DNA of 6,285 bases from the NCBI GenBank assembly GCA_028293005.1, contig JAQGLH010000235.1, forward strand, positions 1 to 6,285. The letters are read 5' to 3'. Shown here piece after piece: positions 1-6,285 of this stretch. The DNA comes from Alphaproteobacteria bacterium (GTDB taxonomy: Bacteria > Pseudomonadota > Alphaproteobacteria > Sphingomonadales > Sphingomonadaceae). How positions within the stretch are numbered: the first letter of the stretch is position 1; each line of letters opens with the position of its first letter. A program made the translations under genes and the position numbers. The notes beneath the pieces were generated by a model. It was given only the letters and a program-made list of their open reading frames with translations. It was not told the DNA's origin and did no database searches.

Positions 1-1433
1 AGATCCGCCGCCCGGCCGACATGCTCGCGGTCGCCAAGCTCGCGCGCGACCACGGCAAGAAGATCCTGCTGCTCCACCCCGGCAAGAGCGCCAAGGCGCA
101 GGCCGCGACCGCCTCGCACACCGGCGCGCTGACCGGCGACTATAAGGTGATGCGCACCCTGCTCGAAGATGCCGGCATCGTCATGGTCGACGCGCTCGAG
201 GAACTGATCGACGTCTCGCAGATCGTGCTTCGCTATCCGCAGCATGACGGCGAGGGTCTCGGCATCGTCACCACCTCGGGCGCCTTGTGCGGCATTTCGG
301 AGGATTACGCCGCCGAGCTCGGCCTCGATATCCCGCCGATGTCGAAGGAGACCGCCGACAGCCTCAAGGGCAAGCTGCCCGATTTCACGCCGCCGCGGAA
401 CCCGTTCGACATGGGCACCTTGCCGGCCTGGCAGCCCGATCTGCTGAGGGTCGGCGCCGAGGCGGTGCTCGCCGATCCGGCAATCGGCAGCGTGATGATC
501 TCCAACCCGTCGGTCGGACCGCCGATCTCGACCGCATTCGCCACGATTGCCGCCAATCTGCCCGCCGACAAGCCGATCGTCTATGTGATCCACAACGAGG
601 ATTGCCCGATCCCACAGGAAGCGGCCAAGATCCTCGCCGACAACAAGATGGTGGTGATGCGCTCGCCCGAACGCGCGATGCGCGCGCTCGCCGCGCTGAC
701 CCGGCATGCGCGCCAGCAGCGCGGCTGGCGCGAGCCGGCGGAGCCGCAGCCGTTCGCCGATCTCCCCAGGCTTGGCAGCGGCACGCAGGCTGAGTGGGTC
801 GGCAAGCAGCTTCTCGCGAAGATCGGCATCGCGGTTCCGGAAGGCGGGCTTGCGCGGTCGGTCGACGAAGCCGCCGCAATCGCCGCGAAGATCGGGTTCC
901 CGGTCGCGCTCAAGGCACAGGCGGCGTCTCTGGCGCACAAGAGCGACGTCGGGGGCGTGCTGCTCGACATCGCCGACGAGGCGGCGCTGCGCAGCCAATG
1001 GGACGCGCTCCACGACAACATCAAGCGCGCCAAGCCGGACCTCACGCTCGACGGCGTGCTGGTCGAGAAGATGGGCAAGCGCGGTGTCGAACTGGTGGTC
1101 GGCGCGCGCCGCGATCCCTCATGGGGACCGGTCCTGCTGGTCGGGATGGGCGGCGTCTGGATCGAGGCACTCGGCGACGTGGCGCTGCTCCCGGCGCTGG
1201 CGTCGGAAGCGCAGATCACCGAAGCGCTCGGCACGCTCAAGAGCGCGAAATTGCTGCGCGGCTTCCGCGGCAGCCCGCCGGTCGACATCGCAGCGGTGGC
1301 GCGCGCGGCGGCGCAGGTCGGGCGGCTGATCGCCACCAGCCCCGAGATCACCGAGATCGATGTCAATCCTTTGGTCGCCTACGGCGAGGGCAAGGGAGTG
1401 GTCGCGCTCGACGCCCTGATCGTGACGCGATGA
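1..1433 (+). CDS. ADP-forming acyl-CoA synthetase (acetate--CoA ligase family), 5'-truncated
   Basis: Predicted cytosolic enzyme that joins a carboxylic acid to CoA using ATP, releasing ADP and phosphate through a phosphohistidine intermediate. The reading frame is already open at position 3, upstream of the ATG at 21, so the real start and the N-terminal CoA-binding (Rossmann) domain lie to the left of the window. Counting from that internal ATG, the SHTGAL motif (His33) matches the family's phosphorylated-histidine segment. After a linker near residues 235-255 comes an ATP-grasp domain with Lys298, the HKSDVGGV motif (306-313), a glycine-rich GMGGVW stretch, and the terminal EIDVNPL motif (445-451). 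About 477 codons are visible; single-chain members have about 700, so roughly the first 230 residues are missing. It ends with TGA about 50 bases before the acyl-CoA dehydrogenase gene, which suggests it supplies that enzyme's substrate. Sphingobium FerA (feruloyl-CoA synthetase) belongs to the same superfamily, but the substrate here is unknown. The family call is secure; specificity is not. Confidence 0.92.
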   Translation, partial: IRRPADMLAVAKLARDHGKKILLLHPGKSAKAQAATASHTGALTGDYKVMRTLLEDAGIVMVDALEELIDVSQIVLRYPQHDGEGLGIVTTSGALCGISEDYAAELGLDIPPMSKETADSLKGKLPDFTPPRNPFDMGTLPAWQPDLLRVGAEAVLADPAIGSVMISNPSVGPPISTAFATIAANLPADKPIVYVIHNEDCPIPQEAAKILADNKMVVMRSPERAMRALAALTRHARQQRGWREPAEPQPFADLPRLGSGTQAEWVGKQLLAKIGIAVPEGGLARSVDEAAAIAAKIGFPVALKAQAASLAHKSDVGGVLLDIADEAALRSQWDALHDNIKRAKPDLTLDGVLVEKMGKRGVELVVGARRDPSWGPVLLVGMGGVWIEALGDVALLPALASEAQITEALGTLKSAKLLRGFRGSPPVDIAAVARAAAQVGRLIATSPEITEIDVNPLVAYGEGKGVVALDALIVTR

Positions 1434-1485
1434 ACGTGCCGAGGCCCCTCCCCCATTCGGACAAGGCGACGAAAGCGTGCGCGTC

Positions 1486-3279
1486 ATGCTGACCTACGAT
1501 CCGCCGATCGCCGACTACATGTTCCTGTTCCAGGAGTTGATCGACCTCGACCAGTTCCGGCATCTGCGCGGCTTCACCGATCTCGACATGGACGTCGTCG
1601 AGGCGGTCCTCACCGAAGCGGGCAAGATCGCGTGCGAGGTCATGCTTCCGCTCAGCGCCAACGCGGATCGCGAAGGCTGCACGCGCCACCCGGACGGCAG
1701 CGTCACCACCCCCGCGGGCTATCGCGAGGCCTATCGCGCCTATGCCGACGGCGGGTGGGCCGCGCTCGCCGCGCCGGCGCAATATGGCGGCCAGGATTTC
1801 CCGCGCACGATCGCCACCGCAGTGATGGAATTCAGGGGCGGCGCCAACCAGTCGTTCGACATGTACACCGGCTGGGGCGAGAGCATCGCCGAGATATTGA
1901 TGGCGCACGGCACGCCCGAGCAGTGCGAAACCTATCTAACCCGGCTGATCAGCGGGGAATGGTCCGCGACGATGGCGCTGACCGAGCCGCATTGCGGAAC
2001 CGATGTCGGCCTGCTGCGCACCCGCGCGGTGCCGCAGCCCGACGGTAGCTACAAGATCACCGGCACCAAGATCTTCAATTCGGGCGGCGAGCACGACCTT
2101 ACCGACAACATCATTCATTTCGTGCTCGCCCGGATCGAGGGCGATCCTCCCGGGAGCAAGGGTATCTCCCTGTTCCTGATGCCTAAGCTGCTGCCCGCCG
2201 CGAACGGATCGTTCGACCGGCGCAACACTGTCTCGTGCGGCTCGATCGAGCATAAGATGGGGCTGCACGGCAGCGCCACCTGCGTGATGAACTACGACGA
2301 GGCGACCGCCTGGTTGGTCGGCGAGCCCCGGCAGGGCCTCGTCGGCATGTTCAAGCTGATGAACGCGATCCGGCGCCGCACCGGAACGATGGCGGTCTCG
2401 GTTTCCGAGCTGGCGACCCAGAATGCGGCCGCTTACGCCAAGGAGCGCCTGCAGGGGCGTGCGCTTTCCGGACCCAAAAGGCCCGAGGCGATGGCCGATC
2501 CGCTGATCGTCCAGCCCGACGTCCGCCGCACCTTGATGAAGCTCAAGAGCTTCAACGAAGGCGCCCGCGCATTGCTCGTCTGGTCGGGGCTGATCGCCGA
2601 CATCGTCGATCGCGCGCCCGACAAGGCGGAGCGCGCCGCGGCCGCCGAGCGGCTTGCGCTGATCACGCCGGTCATCAAGGCCTATCTGAGCGACGAAGGC
2701 TTCGACAATACGGTGATCGCCCAGCAGATGTTCGGCGGCCACGGCTACATGGCCGACACCGGCGTCGAGCAGCTGGTGCGCGACATCAGGATGCTCGCGA
2801 TCGCCGAAGGTGCGAACGGCGTCCAGGGCGTCGATCTGGTGCTGCGCAAGCTTGGCCAGAACCAGGGCCAATCCGCCTTCGACCTGATCGACGAGATCGC
2901 TGCGCAGATCGACGGCAACCGCAAGACGACCCCGTCTCTGTCGCTGGTCGAGGCAATGTCGCACGCGCTCGACGATCTGCGCGACGCCACCACCTATCTG
3001 GTCGGGCTGGGCAGCAGGGATCGCGAAGCCGCCTGCGCCGGATCGACCGATTATATCCATCTGATGGGCCTGGTGCTTGTCGGCTTCATGTGGCTGCGGA
3101 TCAGCGAAGCGGCAAAGCGCAGGATCGGCGAAGGCAAGGACCACACCGGCGAGATGGCCGCAAAGCTGATGCGCGCGCGCTTCTTTGCCGAACGCACTTT
3201 GCCCGAAACCGCGCTTCGGCTCACGCGCATCAAGGCGAGCGCGGACAGCGTGATGGAATTGGAAGAACAATGGTTTTGA
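1486..3279 (+). CDS. Acyl-CoA dehydrogenase, DmdC-like (about 600-residue) family
   Basis: Predicted FAD-dependent cytosolic enzyme that oxidises an acyl-CoA to the 2,3-enoyl-CoA and passes electrons to ETF. From ATG 1486 it has 597 residues, the usual size of the 3-methylmercaptopropionyl-CoA dehydrogenase-like group, which is longer than ordinary acyl-CoA dehydrogenases. In order: a short N-terminal segment (YDPPIADYMF), a helical N domain, the middle beta domain with TEPHCGTDVG (166-175) and GTKIFNSGGEHD, then the helical C domain with FGGHGY (416-421) and EGANGVQGVDL beginning at Glu441. That glutamate aligns with the catalytic base of the family's YEGT motif. A C-terminal extension of about 140 residues completes the protein. 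An in-frame GTG at 1477 would add three residues and has AAGG ten bases upstream; I prefer ATG 1486 because the protein then begins as relatives do (M-x-TYDPP). Odd point: the usual YEGT reads AEGA here. The natural acyl-CoA cannot be told; 3-methylmercaptopropionyl-CoA is only the family's name substrate. Confidence 0.93.
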   Translation: MLTYDPPIADYMFLFQELIDLDQFRHLRGFTDLDMDVVEAVLTEAGKIACEVMLPLSANADREGCTRHPDGSVTTPAGYREAYRAYADGGWAALAAPAQYGGQDFPRTIATAVMEFRGGANQSFDMYTGWGESIAEILMAHGTPEQCETYLTRLISGEWSATMALTEPHCGTDVGLLRTRAVPQPDGSYKITGTKIFNSGGEHDLTDNIIHFVLARIEGDPPGSKGISLFLMPKLLPAANGSFDRRNTVSCGSIEHKMGLHGSATCVMNYDEATAWLVGEPRQGLVGMFKLMNAIRRRTGTMAVSVSELATQNAAAYAKERLQGRALSGPKRPEAMADPLIVQPDVRRTLMKLKSFNEGARALLVWSGLIADIVDRAPDKAERAAAAERLALITPVIKAYLSDEGFDNTVIAQQMFGGHGYMADTGVEQLVRDIRMLAIAEGANGVQGVDLVLRKLGQNQGQSAFDLIDEIAAQIDGNRKTTPSLSLVEAMSHALDDLRDATTYLVGLGSRDREAACAGSTDYIHLMGLVLVGFMWLRISEAAKRRIGEGKDHTGEMAAKLMRARFFAERTLPETALRLTRIKASADSVMELEEQWF

Positions 3280-3284
3280 GGGCT

Positions 3285-3299
3285 GCGCGGTCGCCGCGC
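3285..3299 (+). other. Short GC hairpin between the dehydrogenase and SDR genes
   Basis: GCGCGG (3285-3290) and CCGCGC (3294-3299) are perfect inverted complements around a three-base loop, giving a six-pair all-GC stem six bases after the dehydrogenase stop codon. No T-run follows, so it does not look like an intrinsic terminator. It could act as an mRNA-stabilising or processing structure between cistrons, but hairpins of this size arise easily by chance at this base composition. Confidence 0.35.
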
Positions 3300-3327
3300 G
3301 ACGATGCTTTGGCGCGAGTGATGCCGA

Positions 3328-4221
3328 GTGACGCTTGATCTACGTGATCGTGTGGCGATCGTCACCGGCGGCGGTGCCGGGCTCGGCCGCAGCCATGCGC
3401 TACTGCTCGCCCGCCGCGGCGCCAAGCTGGTCGTCAACGGCCGCGGCCAGGCCGACAGCCGTGCGCGGGTCGACGCCGTCGTCGCGGAGATACGCGAGGC
3501 GGGCGGAGAAGCGGTCGCCAGCTACGACAGTGTCGAACGCGCCGAAGGGGGCGCGGCGATCGCCGCCACCGCGATCGAGGCATATGGCAAGGTCGACGTG
3601 CTGATCAACAACGCCGGTTTCGTGCGCGACCGCAGCTTCATCAAGGCGGAGCTCGAGGACATCGAGGCGGTGATACGCGTCCATCTGATGGGCACGATCC
3701 ATTGCACCAAGGCGGTCTGGCCGCTCATGAGCGAGCAGGGCTACGGGCGGATCGTCGTCACCACATCGATGGCGGCGACGTCGGGCAATTTCGGGCAATG
3801 CGCCTACGGTGCCGCCAAGGCCGGCGTGCTCGGCCTGATGAACTGCCTCGCGCTCGAAGGCCGCAAGCGCAACGTGCTGGTCAATGCGATCTCGCCGGTC
3901 GCGGCAACGGGAATGACCGAGGGCATGTTCACTCAGGCAACCGCCGAGGCGTTCCGGCCAGAATTGGTGTCGCCTGCCGTCGCCTGGCTGGCGAGCGAGC
4001 GCTGCGATGTCAGCGGACACACGATCACCGCGGGCGGCGGCGCATTCGGTCGGGTGCATTATTTCGAGACGGCTGGCGTGCGGTTCGCCGCGGACGAACC
4101 GGCCAGCGTCGAGGCGTTCGACGCCGAATTCGCGGCCGTGGATTCACTCGCCCGCGCCGAGGAATGCGCGATCGGATCGAGAATGCGCGCGGCTTTCCCG
4201 AAAACACCACAAGCGACGTAA
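3328..4221 (+). CDS. SDR-family (3R)-hydroxyacyl-CoA dehydrogenase-like oxidoreductase
   Basis: Classical-type short-chain dehydrogenase of 297 residues, expected to oxidise a 3-hydroxyacyl-CoA (or a related alcohol) with NAD(P)+ in the cytosol. Visible motifs: nucleotide-binding TGGGAGLG (13-20), NNAG (94-97), and catalytic Ser147, Tyr160 and Lys164 with the canonical 13- and 4-residue spacings. Several stretches resemble the dehydrogenase domain of peroxisomal multifunctional enzyme 2/HSD17B4 rather than FabG: VHL-x-G (118-122, His119 where most SDRs have Asn), GNFGQ just before the catalytic Tyr, LEGRKRNV, and the C-terminal PELVSP segment. The start is GTG 3328: an in-frame TGA at 3319-3321 excludes anything earlier, and the next GTG (3352) would cut into the first beta strand. 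No good Shine-Dalgarno is visible, so expression may be weak or coupled to the upstream gene. It follows the dehydrogenase by 48 bases, fitting the third step of beta-oxidation. The hydratase domain of MFE-2 is absent. A role on a ring or steroid hydroxyl is an alternative. Confidence 0.9.
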   Translation: MTLDLRDRVAIVTGGGAGLGRSHALLLARRGAKLVVNGRGQADSRARVDAVVAEIREAGGEAVASYDSVERAEGGAAIAATAIEAYGKVDVLINNAGFVRDRSFIKAELEDIEAVIRVHLMGTIHCTKAVWPLMSEQGYGRIVVTTSMAATSGNFGQCAYGAAKAGVLGLMNCLALEGRKRNVLVNAISPVAATGMTEGMFTQATAEAFRPELVSPAVAWLASERCDVSGHTITAGGGAFGRVHYFETAGVRFAADEPASVEAFDAEFAAVDSLARAEECAIGSRMRAAFPKTPQAT

Positions 4222-4247
4222 AACCAAAAACTAAAGAAAAAAAGGGA
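4219..4247 (+). promoter_or_regulatory. A-rich leader and ribosome binding site of the receptor gene
   Basis: From the SDR stop codon to the receptor start the sequence changes abruptly to nearly pure A: 21 of the 24 bases at 4220-4243 are A. AAGGGA (4242-4247) lies four bases before ATG 4252 and is the best Shine-Dalgarno in the window. The A-tract should leave the initiation region unstructured and may enhance translation. AAGAAAAA at 4234-4241 fits the AANAANAA pattern bound by Hfq (with Crc in pseudomonads), so post-transcriptional control is possible but unproven here. No convincing -35/-10 promoter could be identified in the gap. Confidence 0.6.
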
Positions 4248-4251
4248 TGCC

Positions 4252-6285
4252 ATGAAAGCAAGAATCGTGACCAATTGGGCGCTGCTGGCCTGCACTGCCG
4301 CGACCGCAACTCCAGCTCTGGCGCAAACCGGCACGGTCGATCCGGCGCCGGCGCCCACCCAGAGTGCGCAAGAGCCGGCCGCGACCACAACCGGCGGCCT
4401 CGAAGAGATCGTCGTGACCGCGACGCGCCGCGAAGAGCGCCTGCAGGACATTCCGGTCACCGTCAGCGCCATCACCGCGAACACGTTGGGCGGCGCGGGC
4501 GTCGCCGACGTACGCAGCCTCACCCAGGTCGTTCCCGGCTTCAACGGCGGCCGCAACCTCAGCGTCACCCAGCCCGTGATCCGCGGCGTCGGCTCGAGCG
4601 GCGTCTCGATCGGCGACGAAGCCAATGTCGCGACCTACATCGACGGCATCTATCAGGCCGAGCCTTTCTCGACCTCGCTCGAGCTGGTCGAAGTCGAGCG
4701 CGTCGAGGTGCTCAAGGGCCCGCAAGGCACCGTGTTCGGCCGCAACGCGACCGGCGGCCTGATCAACATCATCACGCCCGACCCCAAATTCGAGACGCGC
4801 GGCCGGATCGCCGCCAAATACGGCCGGATGCGCGGCGACGCGAACGACTATGACCTGCGCGCCTACATCACCGGGCCGCTGACCAGCACGATCGCCGCCG
4901 ATTTCGCGGCGCTGTACCGCAAGAATGACGGCTATATCAAAGACCTGGTCAATGGTGGCCATCTCGGCAAGACCCGGGTGATCGACCTGCGCAGCAAATT
5001 GCTGTTCCAGCCGAGCGACACTGCCCGCATCGTCCTGACCGGCGAATATGCCGATTCCGAAGATCAGCCCAATTCGGTTCAGCCCTACAACAACAATACA
5101 GCCGGCCGGAACGATCCGCCATTGGTGGCAGGCGGCGCGCCGATCCCGGTGGCGAGCGTGATCGTTCCTACCGGGCCCTGGCAGTCTTCGCTGAGCTTCG
5201 AGCCGCGCGCCAATTACGAGCGCTACAATCTCTCGCTGCGCACCCAGTTCGAGTTCGGCGACGTCAACCTCGAGACCTCGACCGGTTATCTGCACACCAA
5301 GAACCAGCAGGATACCGATTCCGACGCCTCGAACATCTATCGCGGCTCGACCCTGGTCGACCTCGAGGTCGAATCGTACAGCCAGGAAGTGAGATTGCTG
5401 TCGACCGGCGGCGGGCGTCTCAACTGGATCGTCGGCGCTTATGCCTTCCACCTCGACGGCTCGATGGTCGCCGCGCTCGGCGCCGCTCCCCGTTCGACCG
5501 TGCCTCCTTCGTTCAACTTCCTCACCCCGTCGGTGAAGACGACGTCCTGGGCAGGCTTCGCCGAAGGCACCTATGAGGTCAGCGAGCGCTTCTTCGTGAC
5601 ATTGGGCGGACGCTTCACGACCGAAAAACGCCAGATGCGCCAGGCGTTGAACGGCGTGGCGTTCGTCGCCCCCGCCCCCGGCTTCGATGCCGACGCGGTC
5701 GCGAGGAAGTCGTTCGACAAATGGACCTATCGCATCGCGCTCAGGTACAATTTCGCCGACGATGCGAACATCTATGCCAGCTACGGCACGGGCTTCAAGA
5801 GCGGCGTGTTCAACGTCCTCGGCTTCTCCGGCGTGGCGACCGATCCCGAGGAAATCGACGCCTGGGAAGTCGGTCTGAAGGCGGATCCCCTCCCCTGGCT
5901 GCGCACCAACATCTCGGCTTTCTATTACGACTATAAAGGCCTGCAGGTGAACGCACGCGCCCCCGGCGGCCTCGCTTTCGTTCTCCAGAATGCCGCAACC
6001 GCGGAAATCTACGGCGCCGAGATCGAGCTCACCGCCGCGCCGACCGACGATCTGCAGATCCGCAGCGCCGCCGCCTACACGCACGGCAATTACAACGACT
6101 TCCCCAATGCCCAGGTGTTCGTCCCGTTGGCGCAGGGCGGCAATCTTCAGAGTCAGGCCGACGTGTCGGGAAACCAGATGATCCGGGCGCCGCGCTTCAC
6201 GTTCAACTTCGGCTTCAACTGGGGGCGGGATCTCGCCGGCGGCCGCTTCGCGGTGTCGGCCAACCTGTTCCACAGCGCCAAGGTC
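4252..6285 (+). CDS. TonB-dependent outer-membrane receptor, 3'-truncated
   Basis: Outer-membrane beta-barrel transporter that takes up a ligand using energy passed from the inner membrane by TonB-ExbB-ExbD. The frame is open without a stop from ATG 4252 to the window end, giving 678 residues; relatives usually have about 700-800, so the last barrel strands and terminal aromatic residue are missing. The N-terminus is a Sec signal peptide (basic start, hydrophobic core, probable cleavage after PALA at residue 24). A Pro/Ala/Gln-rich spacer leads to a TonB box (EEIVVTA, 51-57) and the plug domain, with DIPVTVSA and the signature LKGPQGTVFGRNATGG (154-169). Barrel sequence follows, including YASYGTGFK (508-516) and alternating aromatic strands such as AFYYDYKG. 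This plug type is abundant in Sphingomonadales, where such receptors often sit beside degradation genes. Siderophore uptake is possible, but the acyl-CoA genes 30 bases upstream favour an organic substrate. The ligand cannot be deduced from sequence. Confidence 0.94.
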   Translation, partial: MKARIVTNWALLACTAATATPALAQTGTVDPAPAPTQSAQEPAATTTGGLEEIVVTATRREERLQDIPVTVSAITANTLGGAGVADVRSLTQVVPGFNGGRNLSVTQPVIRGVGSSGVSIGDEANVATYIDGIYQAEPFSTSLELVEVERVEVLKGPQGTVFGRNATGGLINIITPDPKFETRGRIAAKYGRMRGDANDYDLRAYITGPLTSTIAADFAALYRKNDGYIKDLVNGGHLGKTRVIDLRSKLLFQPSDTARIVLTGEYADSEDQPNSVQPYNNNTAGRNDPPLVAGGAPIPVASVIVPTGPWQSSLSFEPRANYERYNLSLRTQFEFGDVNLETSTGYLHTKNQQDTDSDASNIYRGSTLVDLEVESYSQEVRLLSTGGGRLNWIVGAYAFHLDGSMVAALGAAPRSTVPPSFNFLTPSVKTTSWAGFAEGTYEVSERFFVTLGGRFTTEKRQMRQALNGVAFVAPAPGFDADAVARKSFDKWTYRIALRYNFADDANIYASYGTGFKSGVFNVLGFSGVATDPEEIDAWEVGLKADPLPWLRTNISAFYYDYKGLQVNARAPGGLAFVLQNAATAEIYGAEIELTAAPTDDLQIRSAAAYTHGNYNDFPNAQVFVPLAQGGNLQSQADVSGNQMIRAPRFTFNFGFNWGRDLAGGRFAVSANLFHSAKV

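Noticed and set aside
581..1366. - strand open frame of 261 codons
   Set aside because: It is a Ser/Ala/Arg-rich shadow of the acyl-CoA synthetase with no domain features.
1936..3270. Long open frame (444 codons) on the - strand
   Set aside because: It is antisense to the acyl-CoA dehydrogenase and shows no family motif; codon-bias mirroring in high-GC DNA explains it.
3285..3299. Intrinsic terminator between the dehydrogenase and SDR genes
   Set aside because: The GC stem is present but no T-run follows, and the next gene starts only 28 bases later on the same strand.
4237..4243. Run of seven A as a phase-variation tract
   Set aside because: It is short, lies outside the coding frame just before the ribosome binding site, and nothing else indicates phase variation.
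3702..4853. + strand open frame of 383 codons spanning the SDR-receptor junction
   Set aside because: The translation is dominated by Arg-rich low-complexity sequence and overlaps two well-supported genes in another frame.
4231..6273. Very long open frame (680 codons) on the - strand
   Set aside because: It lies wholly opposite the TonB receptor, which has clear signal peptide, TonB box, plug and barrel motifs. The antisense product is rich in Arg, Gly, Ala, Asp and Val with no recognisable domain, as expected of a shadow frame in GC-rich DNA.

Overview
The window is GC-rich with a strong G/C third-position bias. It carries four protein-coding genes, all on the + strand and tightly packed. 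The gene types point to an alphaproteobacterium of the Sphingomonadales (Sphingomonas, Novosphingobium, Sphingobium or a relative). The main clues are a large TonB-dependent receptor with a plug typical of that order and a DmdC-type acyl-CoA dehydrogenase. Clusters pairing acyl-CoA catabolism genes with such receptors are common there. This assignment is inference from gene content, not from a marker gene.

Layout: (1) positions 1-1433 hold the 3' two-thirds of an ADP-forming (acetate--CoA ligase type) acyl-CoA synthetase, cut by the left window edge. (2) Positions 1486-3279 (or from GTG 1477) hold a full-length acyl-CoA dehydrogenase of the about 600-residue 3-methylmercaptopropionyl-CoA dehydrogenase (DmdC)-like family. 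(3) Positions 3328-4221 hold a complete short-chain dehydrogenase that resembles the (3R)-hydroxyacyl-CoA dehydrogenase domain of peroxisomal multifunctional enzyme 2 (HSD17B4). (4) Positions 4252-6285 hold a TonB-dependent outer-membrane receptor with signal peptide, TonB box, plug and most of the barrel, cut by the right window edge. The gaps are about 43-52, 48 and 30 bases, so one transcription unit is plausible. No tRNA, rRNA, CRISPR array, insertion sequence or convincing rho-independent terminator was seen.

Together the genes suggest uptake and degradation of a carboxylic acid: the receptor brings a poorly permeating compound across the outer membrane, the synthetase makes the CoA thioester, the dehydrogenase introduces the 2,3-double bond, and the SDR oxidises the 3-hydroxyacyl-CoA. 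An enoyl-CoA hydratase (a MaoC-type R-specific one would fit) and a thiolase or hydrolase are not in the window. The substrate cannot be read from the sequence; a hydrophobic or cyclic acid (aromatic, terpenoid or steroid side chain) is a guess. No clearly novel system is present. The points most worth a second look are the atypical catalytic-loop motif of the acyl-CoA dehydrogenase, the cofactor loop of the SDR, and an unusual A-rich leader in front of the receptor gene.
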